29,557 bases of DNA from an uncultured Paraprevotella sp. Its GTDB lineage: Bacteria; Bacteroidota; Bacteroidia; Bacteroidales; Bacteroidaceae. The notes beneath the pieces are model-generated. The model was not told the origin of the DNA and made no database searches. It saw only the letters and a program-made list of their open reading frames with translations. Location: positions 1 to 29,557 of the forward strand of contig CAJUDC010000013.1 of NCBI GenBank assembly GCA_910584955.1, given 5' to 3'. Numbering within the stretch: position 1 is the stretch's first letter; each line of letters opens with the position of its first letter. Positions 22,675-29,557 of the stretch are shown here, piece after piece. The position numbers and the translations under genes were made by a program.

Positions 22675-23645
22675 CAGCTGTATTTGTGTTTGTATTCCAT
22701 AACAGCATGTAGCTCGTCGCCTCTGTCGTCCACGACGAAAAGGGCGGGATGACGTTCAAAACGCTGTTGTTCGAGGTCTATGTTCCTGTTGCTGTGGATG
22801 GACAGGAGCAGCTGTCCGTCGAAGGTATGGAATAGCATGCCGTGTCCGTGGTTGTCCGGTGTGACGGGGGCCTTGCTGTGCGTCCAGCGTCCGTTGAGCT
22901 TTCCGTTGTCGGAGTAGGAAACGCCTTGTACATAAACGCCCGAACGCCAGCTTGTCCATATCATTCCGAGCCGTCCCGTCTGTGTGCGGAACAGGTAGGG
23001 TCCGTCGGTGACGGGACTGTTGTTCCATGCCCTTCCGTCGCTGGCATGGCAGATGGTTTTTGCCTCTCCGATGATCCCTGTCAGGTCCGGTTTTAACTCC
23101 ACATATTCGATTCCTCCGTCGCCTGCTTGCACCCACTCGTAGCAATATACCAGATAGGTGCGTCCGTCCTCTTCCCACAGCGTGCCGTCGATAGCCATTT
23201 TCGATGCGGGGAGATAGATGTCGTCGCCACCTGCTATTTTGCTGTAAGGGCCTTCCGGCTTGTCGCTTTTCAGGATATGTATGCTTCTTCGGGCGTGACG
23301 GGTGTCTTCCGTCTGGGCGTTTGGATTTGTGAAGGTTACTATGTTGTAGTATGCTCCGTCTCTATAGTAAAGTTCGGGGGCCCAAATCTGTCTGGGCGAG
23401 GGGGAGGTATGGTTGGCTCCGATCCATGCGATTCCGTTGGTACGGATGGCCCAGGGCAGCCTTGTCCATAATTCCAGATCCGTACTTTTGAATATGTCAC
23501 CGGCAGTTCCGGTCATATAATACGTTTTTGTTACGGGATCGGCCACTACGAAAGGGTCGCTCAGGCTGATGTCTTCTCGCAGCATCTGTGCGTGGGTCAG
23601 TGCCGGTGCTAACGCCATAAGCGTTTTCAGAAAAAATCTTCTCAT
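22650..23645 (-). CDS. GH43-family glycosidase, probably truncated by frameshift
   Basis: A 331-aa secreted five-bladed propeller glycosidase of family GH43 (arabinan/xylan-active enzymes). A signal peptide (MRRFFLKTLMALAPALTHAQ) precedes the domain. The general base is likely D30 in LSDPFVVADP, and the pKa-tuning Asp is D153 in MAIDGTLWEEDG. Where many GH43 enzymes have a Glu in an E-G/A-P motif as general acid, this one has VTDGPYLF (D214). The HGHGMLF segment near residue 270 is a family landmark. The frame stops right after the catalytic domain (YSWKALRMLL), and the following frame supplies the binding modules and tail. One base missing near 22665-22675, for example an A from the AAA at 22671-22673, would explain the break. 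Confidence 0.82.
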   Translation of the reverse strand: MRRFFLKTLMALAPALTHAQMLREDISLSDPFVVADPVTKTYYMTGTAGDIFKSTDLELWTRLPWAIRTNGIAWIGANHTSPSPRQIWAPELYYRDGAYYNIVTFTNPNAQTEDTRHARRSIHILKSDKPEGPYSKIAGGDDIYLPASKMAIDGTLWEEDGRTYLVYCYEWVQAGDGGIEYVELKPDLTGIIGEAKTICHASDGRAWNNSPVTDGPYLFRTQTGRLGMIWTSWRSGVYVQGVSYSDNGKLNGRWTHSKAPVTPDNHGHGMLFHTFDGQLLLSIHSNRNIDLEQQRFERHPALFVVDDRGDELHAVMEYKHKYSWKALRMLL

Positions 23646-24253
23646 CCAGGTTTGTACTTTTACGTTGTGAAAATCTTATTTGAATCTCACCTTTTAGGGG
23701 CGGCGGTGTGCCGTTTGCAGACGGCATCCGAGAGACTTCCGGTAGGTTGCCGGTTAGGGGCTCGGCTGCCATGTTGATAGATACGGAGTAAAGATAATAA
23801 TAAATTTTTCCTAATTGTCCTGAATTTTGTTTTTTTACGCATGTATTACTATACCTTCATGCAGGCGCCGGTGTCGTGTGCAGGACTTTTTTATCGGAAG
23901 GGGAGAACCGGAAGCGCTTCCTGGCGATGGGAGAACAACGGATTTATGGTAAGGACAGGTTTATCATCCTTTCGGCGTAACATGTTTTTCTCCGGTCGGA
24001 AAGATGAAAGGCTGTTCGCGAAAACTGAAAAACAAGTCAGGAACTGTATAAATCAAGTTTGTGTTCGTGCAAACGAAGTTTTTGTTTGTCGGGTTCAAAC
24101 TTGCATTTGACATATTACCGTACGGAAGAATGCTTATGTATTTTGAGGAGACGGATTTTTGTAAGGCATAAGACTGATATATAGCGGAAAGAACAATCGT
24201 CCGGCTAGCTGGGCGGTTGCAGTGTGCGTGGGGTGCCCCTATGCGGATGGCGT
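23646..24253. other. Intergenic region, no gene recognised
   Basis: About 600 bp between the glycosidase and glycosyltransferase genes. The longest frame (about 23841-24110, plus) has no recognisable domain. Visible structure: a 6-bp hairpin at 23709-23726 (TGCCGT/ACGGCA) in what would be the GH43 leader, an imperfect -7 box (TATCTTTA, minus, 23789-23796), and a perfect 12-bp palindrome GGAAGCGCTTCC at 23910-23921. The stretch at about 24030-24110 is rich in AAC and GTTTG words and shares short words with 3785-3850. Confidence 0.5.
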
Positions 24254-25438
24254 TTATATGATTTTCTTTCGGAAATGATAACGGGAATGGGTCTTGTAGG
24301 CCAGCCAGGCACTTATGTTCCATAGAGGGATGGCCCATTCGAACAGAAAAAGTTGCAGATGGTAGCTTTTCTCTCCGAGCGCCCGGCAACTCCGGTTGAA
24401 GGCAATGTCCTTGGCGATGATGTAAATGAGGTAAAAGGCTGTAACGGTTGCCGCAACCGGATAATTCCGGTGCAGGTAACTGAGACCGGCGGCTGTGGCG
24501 AAAGTGAGCAGGCACCACCAGGGCAGCAGGGATTTGATATGATATCGGATGCGGAAGAGCCATTTATGACGGAAGTGTTTGCGCGTTTCCATGTAGTACA
24601 TCCGTTCCTGTTTCCACAAACGTTTGGCAGGAGGCAGTTCCTGGCGGATGAAAGACCGGCGGTGCAGGGCGACGGCTGTATTGGACCGGCTGCTGTTCCG
24701 GTTTACAAGAAGTTCTTCGGCACCGCATATCAAATTGACGTGGCCGGTGAAGCCTTTGTTCCGTAAGAACAGGCTTTTCCGAAAGGCCATGTTGGCGCTG
24801 TCTGCCCGATAGGCGGCATGGCGGGCGCTGTAGGGCAGTAGCATCATCAGATTGTATAGGCGGAAGAAGATGATTTTGCGGGCGAACCATGAAGACGCCG
24901 GTGTGTAATTGGCGTACCCCAGTACGATCTGGCGCGCCGGAGAAGCGGCGCATTCTCGTCCGAGGGCCGATAGCCATTGCGGTGAGTCGGGGCGGCAGTC
25001 GGCCTCTGTCAGGATCACCCAGTCGTAGCGTGCAGCCCGGAAGCCCAAGGTCAGCGACAGGCGTTTCTGACTGATGTAACGTGCGCTTTTGGGCGTGAAA
25101 GTATGGCTCAGATGCGGGTATTTCAATTCCAGTATCTTGAGAACGTCTTCCGTTTCGTCTGTCGAATGGTTGTTGACGACTACGACCTCGAATGTTTCGT
25201 AGTCCTGTTCCAGAATGTGTGGCAGATTCCTGTGCAACTGCTCGCCTTGGTTGTGTGCTGTGATCACTACTGTCAGTGGCGGTAGCACGGGGGATGGCTC
25301 CGGTGAGTCTTCACCGTTGCTCTTTTTGACCATACGCGCCAGCTTGCCGTAGGACAGGGCGGTGTACAGCGCCACTGCCCACACCAGCATGAACGCGGCG
25401 CAGGCAGTGAGTTCCAAGCTATTCGTAAACAGGTTCAT
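24254..25438 (-). CDS. Membrane-bound GT2 glycosyltransferase
   Basis: A 394-aa family 2 glycosyltransferase anchored by one N-terminal helix (about 8-30) and two or more C-terminal helices (about 300-350). The GT-A domain starts with VVITAHNQGEQLHRNLPHIL and VVVVNNHSTDETE. The DxD-like metal site is TEADCRPD. This layout resembles processive or polyprenyl-linked synthases that build surface polysaccharide or modify lipids; neither donor nor acceptor can be inferred. It begins 7 bp after lysA and is probably the last gene of the his-ftsE-lys run. No strong terminator follows it: only a short GGGGTGCCCC element near 24230-24240. Confidence 0.87.
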   Translation of the reverse strand: MNLFTNSLELTACAAFMLVWAVALYTALSYGKLARMVKKSNGEDSPEPSPVLPPLTVVITAHNQGEQLHRNLPHILEQDYETFEVVVVNNHSTDETEDVLKILELKYPHLSHTFTPKSARYISQKRLSLTLGFRAARYDWVILTEADCRPDSPQWLSALGRECAASPARQIVLGYANYTPASSWFARKIIFFRLYNLMMLLPYSARHAAYRADSANMAFRKSLFLRNKGFTGHVNLICGAEELLVNRNSSRSNTAVALHRRSFIRQELPPAKRLWKQERMYYMETRKHFRHKWLFRIRYHIKSLLPWWCLLTFATAAGLSYLHRNYPVAATVTAFYLIYIIAKDIAFNRSCRALGEKSYHLQLFLFEWAIPLWNISAWLAYKTHSRYHFRKKII

Positions 25439-25445
25439 CTGTTTG

Positions 25446-26606
25446 TCAATCGCAATCTTCCGTGGTATAGCCTTTGGGCAGTGCGCGGCAGTTGTAGCCC
25501 GACGCCATGATTTCGCCGTAGGCTCCGGCCGACCGCAGGGCTATCAGGTCGCCCCGGTGACAACGGTTCAGCGCATAATCCTTGGCAAACACATCGCTGG
25601 ACTCGCAGATGGGACCTACTATGTCGTAAGTCTCTTCAGCCTCGTCGCTGCTCAGATTCTCGATGCGGTGGTAAGCCTGATACAGTGCGGGTCGGATCAG
25701 GTCGGTCATGCCGGCGTCTACGATGGCAAACTGCTTGTGGGCGGTGGGTTTGACATAGAGCACGCGGGTGATGAGGCTGCCGCACTGACCAACTACGGCA
25801 CGTCCCAATTCAAAGTGCAGCTGTTGGCCGGGACGTAGGTGCAGGTGATGGCGGTAGGTGGCGAAGTAGGCGCCAAAGTCCGGTATCGGGGCTTCGTTCG
25901 GGTGCCGGTAGTCTATGCCCAGTCCTCCGCCTACATTGATATTTTTCACTTCGATCCGATGCTCGTCCAGCTGTTCCTGAAGTTCGTTTATCCGGTCACA
26001 AAGCGCCTTGAAATCGTCCATCTCCGTAATCTGGGAACCGATATGGAAGTGCAGTCCCACGAAGTCCACATGATCCATCTGCTGTGCCCGGCCTATCACG
26101 GTGAGCATATCTTCCATCGCTATGCCGAATTTGTTTTCCGACAGTCCCGTGGTGATGTGGGCATGGGTGTGGGCGCCTACGTTCGGATTGATGCGGAACG
26201 AAACCCGTGCGACGGTACGGGCACGGGCGGCCAGTTCGTTGATCACTTCCAGTTCCGGAAGGCTCTCTACGTTGAAATAGGCGATACCGTGTTTCAGTCC
26301 CAACTCGATTTCCCAATCGCTTTTACCCACACCGGCATATACGATTTTGTCGGCCGGGAATCCGGCTGCCAGGCAGGCACTGATTTCTCCGCCGCTGACA
26401 CAATCGGCTCCGAACCCGGCGCGGCTGATGAGTTGCAGTACTTTGGGGTTGGCATTGGCCTTCACGGCATAGTGCAGATGGTAGTTGCCGTTTTTGTCTG
26501 TCTCTTCCTTTATCGCGTCGAGCGTGCGTTGCAACAGGGCGGTGTCGTAGTAATAAAAAGGCGTTTGTATGTCCTTGAATGCTTGTGTCGGAAAGGATCC
26601 TTTCAT
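25446..26606 (-). CDS. lysA: Diaminopimelate decarboxylase
   Basis: A 386-aa PLP-dependent fold III decarboxylase that converts meso-diaminopimelate to lysine. The PLP lysine is K49 in HYAVKANANP. HIGSQI and NVGGGLGIDY follow in the barrel, and the second domain has the active-site CESSD motif. The motif often written EPGR reads ELGR here (HFELGRAVVGQCG), a conservative change at a non-catalytic proline; I think this may be normal in Bacteroidales but cannot check. It is 13 bp downstream of lysC, so aspartate entry and lysine exit are encoded together. The start at 26606 is the first Met after the lysC stop and gives a standard N-terminus. It could be mistaken for other ornithine/arginine-type decarboxylases, but the CESSD motif and context favour lysA. 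Confidence 0.95.
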   Translation of the reverse strand: MKGSFPTQAFKDIQTPFYYYDTALLQRTLDAIKEETDKNGNYHLHYAVKANANPKVLQLISRAGFGADCVSGGEISACLAAGFPADKIVYAGVGKSDWEIELGLKHGIAYFNVESLPELEVINELAARARTVARVSFRINPNVGAHTHAHITTGLSENKFGIAMEDMLTVIGRAQQMDHVDFVGLHFHIGSQITEMDDFKALCDRINELQEQLDEHRIEVKNINVGGGLGIDYRHPNEAPIPDFGAYFATYRHHLHLRPGQQLHFELGRAVVGQCGSLITRVLYVKPTAHKQFAIVDAGMTDLIRPALYQAYHRIENLSSDEAEETYDIVGPICESSDVFAKDYALNRCHRGDLIALRSAGAYGEIMASGYNCRALPKGYTTEDCD

Positions 26607-26619
26607 GTTGTCGCGTAGG

Positions 26620-27939
26620 TTAGTTCTTAAACAATGTATCGCTTAAGGCCTGCAAGGCGCGCTTCTTATCCGTTCCTTTTACCAGGAAAGAGATGTTGTG
26701 GTTGCTGCCGCCGTAGGAGATCATGCGCAAGGGGATCTCTTTCAGAGCCTGGGTGATCCGGCTTTCGAACCCGACATTGGCGTGGCTCAAGTCGCCCACG
26801 ACGCAGATGATACACATATCCTCGTCAACGGTCACCGTGCCGTATTTCATCAGGTCGGCGATGATTTCTTTCAGATAGGCCTTGTTGTCGATCGTCACCG
26901 ATACGCCGACTTCTGATGTGCACACCATATCGATGCTGGTCTTATAGCTTTCGAATATTTCGAATACCTTGCGCAGAAAACCGTAGGCCAGCAGCATGCG
27001 GCTGGATTGTATTTGAATGGAAATGATATTGTCCTTGGCGGCAACGGCCTTGATAGTGCCTTTCTGGATGTCGTTGTTGATGATCGTACCCGGAGCGGCG
27101 GGGTCCATCGTGTTAAGCAACCGCACAGGTACGCCCGAGAACTGGGCCGGCTGAATGCAGGTGGGGTGGAGGATTTTGGCTCCGAAATAGGCCAGTTCGG
27201 CGGCTTCTTCGAAATACAGCTGGCGCACCGGCTCCGTATGATCCACCACGCGCGGGTCGTTGTTGTGCATGCCGTCGATGTCGGTCCAGATTTGTATTTC
27301 CTCCGACTGTATGGCGGCACCTATCAGGCAGGCGGTGTAGTCGGAACCGCCGCGCAGCAGATTGTCCACCTCGTTGTAAGCGTTACGGCAGATGAATCCC
27401 TGGGTGATATAGATCTCGTAGCCGGGGTGGGCTTCCAGGAGTTCGGTGATGTTCTCTTTGATAAAACGGAAGTCGGGTTCGGCGTTTTTATCGGTGCGCA
27501 TGAAGTCCAATGCCGGCAACAGATAAGTTTTCACGCCGCACTCTTTCAGATAGTTGGTCACCATATTGGTGCTGATGATTTCTCCCTGAGCCAATATGAT
27601 TTTCTCTTCAAAGGTAGTGAACAGTCCTTTGGTGAAGCTGCGCAGATAGTTGAATTCCTCTTTCAGGAATTTCTGCGTGGCAATACGATATTCATCGGTA
27701 GCATACAGCTCGCTGGCGTGCTCCATATATTTTTGCTCCAGGCGATTAATGATGTTGTTGGCGCCCTCGGCATTCTTCTTATAAAGGTAATCAGATATTT
27801 CTACCAACGTGTTGGTGGTTCCGGACATGGCGGAGAGCACTACGATTTTGGATTCTCCGTCTTTCGTGATTAACTGGGAAACATCTTTCATTCTTTGAGC
27901 GGTGCCTACAGATGTTCCACCGAATTTCATTACTTTCAT
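26620..27939 (-). CDS. lysC: Aspartokinase
   Basis: A 439-aa monofunctional aspartate kinase, first step from aspartate to lysine, threonine and methionine. The nucleotide site starts at MKVMKFGGTSVG, and RGGSDYTACLIGA is the conserved aspartokinase loop. Two C-terminal ACT domains (about 300-439) include SSRMLLAYGFLRKVFE and VGVSVTIDN. These should bind lysine or another end product for feedback control. The length fits the class III-like (LysC) type; no homoserine dehydrogenase is fused. The frame is open to 28074, but the FGGTSVG start motif fixes 27939. ftsE lies 14 bp upstream and lysA 13 bp downstream. Confidence 0.95.
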   Translation of the reverse strand: MKVMKFGGTSVGTAQRMKDVSQLITKDGESKIVVLSAMSGTTNTLVEISDYLYKKNAEGANNIINRLEQKYMEHASELYATDEYRIATQKFLKEEFNYLRSFTKGLFTTFEEKIILAQGEIISTNMVTNYLKECGVKTYLLPALDFMRTDKNAEPDFRFIKENITELLEAHPGYEIYITQGFICRNAYNEVDNLLRGGSDYTACLIGAAIQSEEIQIWTDIDGMHNNDPRVVDHTEPVRQLYFEEAAELAYFGAKILHPTCIQPAQFSGVPVRLLNTMDPAAPGTIINNDIQKGTIKAVAAKDNIISIQIQSSRMLLAYGFLRKVFEIFESYKTSIDMVCTSEVGVSVTIDNKAYLKEIIADLMKYGTVTVDEDMCIICVVGDLSHANVGFESRITQALKEIPLRMISYGGSNHNISFLVKGTDKKRALQALSDTLFKN

Positions 27940-27953
27940 TTTCCGTATATTTT

Positions 27954-28703
27954 TTAGTTTTCTTTTTGATTTTCTGATGTGTCCGGTTCTGCCGGGACGG
28001 GCTGGGCGGTATCCTGTTGTCGGGGTGCCGTGCCGAATTCTTCGCTGCACTCCGTCAGTTGCCGGTCGCCGCAACGGTATACGATACCGGGAAATTCACG
28101 AATCAAACGTTCGTTGTGCGTACTCATGATAACGGTCGTTCCGCTGTTGCATATCTGATGCAACAAGGCCGTTGTGTGTTTCCCTGTTTCGTAGTCCAGA
28201 TTACCGGTAGCCTCGTCGGCTATGATCATCGCCGGACGGTTGAGCAAAGCACGGGCGATGCAGATACGTTGCTGTTCGCCGCCCGACATTTCGTAGGGCA
28301 TGTGGTTGATTTTATCTGTCATGCCCGTTTGTTCCAGTACTTCCCGTATCCGTGTGTCGCGTTCTTTCCGTTTGTTCCATCCGGTGGATTTCAACACGAA
28401 ATCCAGATTCTGCTGTACGTTGCGGTCGGTAAGCAACTGAAAATCCTGGAACACGATGCCCAACCGGCGGCGTAAGGCCTGAATGTGTTTGCGTTTGACG
28501 CGCGTCATATCCACCCCCAGCACATCGGCGTTGCCCGAGTGAATGTCCAGTTCGCCGTAGAAACTTTTCAGCAGCGATGTCTTTCCGCTGCCCACTTTCC
28601 CGATCAGATAGATAAATTCTCCTTCGCGGGCTTGAAAGTCAATGCCTTTCAATACCGTATGTTCTTTCTGACAGAGAGTTACATTTTTATAGTTGATAAG
28701 CAT
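27954..28703 (-). CDS. ftsE: Cell-division ABC transporter ATPase FtsE
   Basis: A 249-aa ABC ATPase. Walker A is GKVGSGKT (35-42), the signature is SGGEQQR (140-146), Walker B is AMIIADEA (158-165), and the H-loop histidine is H196. With FtsX it controls septal peptidoglycan hydrolases at the division site. The FQDFQLL segment and IADEATGNLD match FtsE better than other MacB/LolD-like ATPases. The first Walker position has the less usual GKVGSGKT form, and EAT replaces EPT. A Gln/Pro-rich tail (about 225-249) is extra. ftsX is not adjacent, and the gene sits between his and lys genes with 14 bp to lysC. A LolD-like lipoprotein exporter is the alternative. Confidence 0.85.
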   Translation of the reverse strand: MLINYKNVTLCQKEHTVLKGIDFQAREGEFIYLIGKVGSGKTSLLKSFYGELDIHSGNADVLGVDMTRVKRKHIQALRRRLGIVFQDFQLLTDRNVQQNLDFVLKSTGWNKRKERDTRIREVLEQTGMTDKINHMPYEMSGGEQQRICIARALLNRPAMIIADEATGNLDYETGKHTTALLHQICNSGTTVIMSTHNERLIREFPGIVYRCGDRQLTECSEEFGTAPRQQDTAQPVPAEPDTSENQKEN

Positions 28704-28742
28704 GTGCTACCGAAATTAGACGTTGGGACAAAGAGGCGGACA

Positions 28743-29357
28743 TCAGTGCTTTTTCCACTGAGGATTGTGGCGTTTTTGCAATTCCTCCGCCATCTGTTCT
28801 ATGCGTAGGCCTTTGGAGGTGAGCAGGACAATAAGATGATACAGCATGTCCGATCCTTCGTAGATAAGACGGTCGTCTGTTCCGTTCACGGCCTCTATTA
28901 CCGCTTCCAATGCTTCCTCGCCCACTTTCTGTGCCATGCGGTTGATACCGTCTTTGAAAAGGCTGGTGGTGTAGGAGCCTTCCGGCATTTCTTTATGTCG
29001 CCGTTCGATGAAGTCTTGCAACTCGCTGAGGAACAGGAGCGGGTTGGCCGTATTCTTTTCTCCCCAACAGGTGTCGGTGCCGGTGTGGCAGACAGGACCG
29101 GCGGGATTCACCCGGATAAGCAAGGTGTCCCGGTCGCAGTCGTTTTGTATGCTCACCACATGCAAAAAGTTACCGCTTTCCTCGCCTTTGGTCCAAAGAC
29201 GGTTTTTGGTTCGGCTGAAGAAGGTCACCTTACCGCTGTCTACGGTTTTTGCGTAGGCCTCCGCGTTCATGAATCCCAGCATCAGTACATTCTTTGTGCT
29301 GTCGTCTTGTATAATGGCGGGCACCAATCCTCCCATCTTTTCAAAGTCTATCTCCAT
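28743..29357 (-). CDS. hisIE: Bifunctional PR-AMP cyclohydrolase / PR-ATP pyrophosphatase
   Basis: A 204-aa fusion carrying the second and third steps of histidine synthesis. The HisI half (about 1-105) has FFSRTKNRLWTKGEESGN and the zinc/magnesium site C74, D75, D77, C90 and C97. The HisE half has SYTTSLFKDGINRMAQKVGEEA and EGSDMLYHL, the helical pyrophosphatase fold. Length and domain order match other bacterial HisIE proteins. hisF lies 19 bp upstream and ftsE 39 bp downstream, with no clear promoter between, so ftsE and the lysine genes may be co-transcribed with histidine synthesis. Confidence 0.96.
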   Translation of the reverse strand: MEIDFEKMGGLVPAIIQDDSTKNVLMLGFMNAEAYAKTVDSGKVTFFSRTKNRLWTKGEESGNFLHVVSIQNDCDRDTLLIRVNPAGPVCHTGTDTCWGEKNTANPLLFLSELQDFIERRHKEMPEGSYTTSLFKDGINRMAQKVGEEALEAVIEAVNGTDDRLIYEGSDMLYHLIVLLTSKGLRIEQMAEELQKRHNPQWKKH

Positions 29358-29376
29358 ATATAATAATAGGTATATG

Positions 29377-29557
29377 TTATAATCTTACGTTAATGCCCTC
29401 TGCTTGTAAATATCGCTTTAGTTCGGGGATGGGTATCTCACCGAAATGGAATACGCTGGCCGCCAGGGCGGCATCGCTTTTCCCGCATCGGAAAGCATCG
29501 CGGAAGTGTTCTTTCTTTCCCGCGCCGCCCGAAGCAATCACCGGGATAGTCAGTTCG
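29377..29557 (-). CDS. hisF: HisF C-terminal fragment (cut by the window edge)
   Basis: The last 60 codons of imidazole glycerol phosphate synthase cyclase subunit; the rest lies beyond the window. The visible part reads LTIPVIASGGAGKKEHF, a conserved (beta/alpha)8 phosphate-binding strand, followed by SDAALAASVFHFGEI and ends AEGINVRL. This matches the HisF C-terminus, which makes AICAR and imidazole glycerol phosphate with HisH. Its stop lies 19 bp before the hisIE start. Confidence 0.9.
   Translation of the reverse strand, partial: ELTIPVIASGGAGKKEHFRDAFRCGKSDAALAASVFHFGEIPIPELKRYLQAEGINVRL

Noticed and set aside
22650..22680. Programmed -1 ribosomal frameshift in the GH43 gene
   Set aside because: No X XXY YYZ heptamer in the right frame and no clear downstream pseudoknot; mutation, sequencing error or separate genes are simpler.
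23841..24110. 89-codon plus-strand frame in the intergenic region
   Set aside because: No promoter, no recognisable domain and unnatural composition; I treat it as chance.

Overview
The window looks like chromosomal DNA from a Bacteroidales bacterium (Bacteroidota) with a little over 50% G+C by eye. The lineage call rests on repeated Bacteroidota promoter boxes (a -7 element of the form TAnnTTTG, in three places with a -33 TTTG-like element 19-21 nt upstream), few Shine-Dalgarno sites, a lipoprotein resembling DUF4348, a separate MetH activation-domain protein and a secreted glycosidase with a Bacteroidota-type C-terminal tail. The genus cannot be fixed from this sequence. I see no tRNA, rRNA, CRISPR array, phage, insertion sequence or conjugative genes. 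This is mostly housekeeping chromosome with a few accessory patches.

Layout. 1-1293 (minus): a SpoT-like HD hydrolase followed by a HAD phosphatase. 1397-3707 (plus): dihydroorotase (pyrC) and a stand-alone MetH reactivation protein, divergent from the HD gene. 3961-5955 (plus): a membrane-anchored metallophosphoesterase and a PlsC-type acyltransferase, ending in a terminator. 6009-7101 (minus): a polyprenol-phosphate mannosyltransferase-like GT2 and a small membrane protein. 7250-10648 (plus): mfd, convergent with a histidine phosphatase (10652-11212, minus). 11336-11899 (plus): a DUF308/HdeD membrane protein. 11900-12804: an accessory patch with a 48-aa hydrophobic peptide gene under its own promoter and, on the other strand, a short promoter-to-terminator unit. 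12805-15025 (minus): pheS followed by an MFS transporter. 15160-17806 (plus): a lipoprotein, murB and a PhnP-like metallo-hydrolase. 17943-18042 (plus): a candidate small RNA with promoter and terminator. 18063-20141 (minus): DedA and a MATE exporter with a terminator hairpin between them. 20288-21019 (plus): a PHP phosphatase. 21064-23645 (minus): a GH43 glycosidase and a downstream carbohydrate-binding/tail reading frame that look like one gene split by a frameshift. 24254-29557 (minus): hisF (partial), hisIE, ftsE, lysC, lysA and a GT2 glycosyltransferase, all closely spaced.

How the genes fit together. Much of the content serves biosynthesis and the envelope: pyrimidine (pyrC), histidine (hisF/hisIE), lysine and diaminopimelate (lysC/lysA, which also feed peptidoglycan), peptidoglycan (murB), phospholipid (plsC), division (ftsE) and glycan transfer. 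The most unusual items are the small transcription units at 11986-12712 and 17943-18042, the split GH43 gene, and the terminator-like hairpin 14 bp upstream of the MATE start codon. No large undescribed multi-gene system is evident; the novelty candidates are small.
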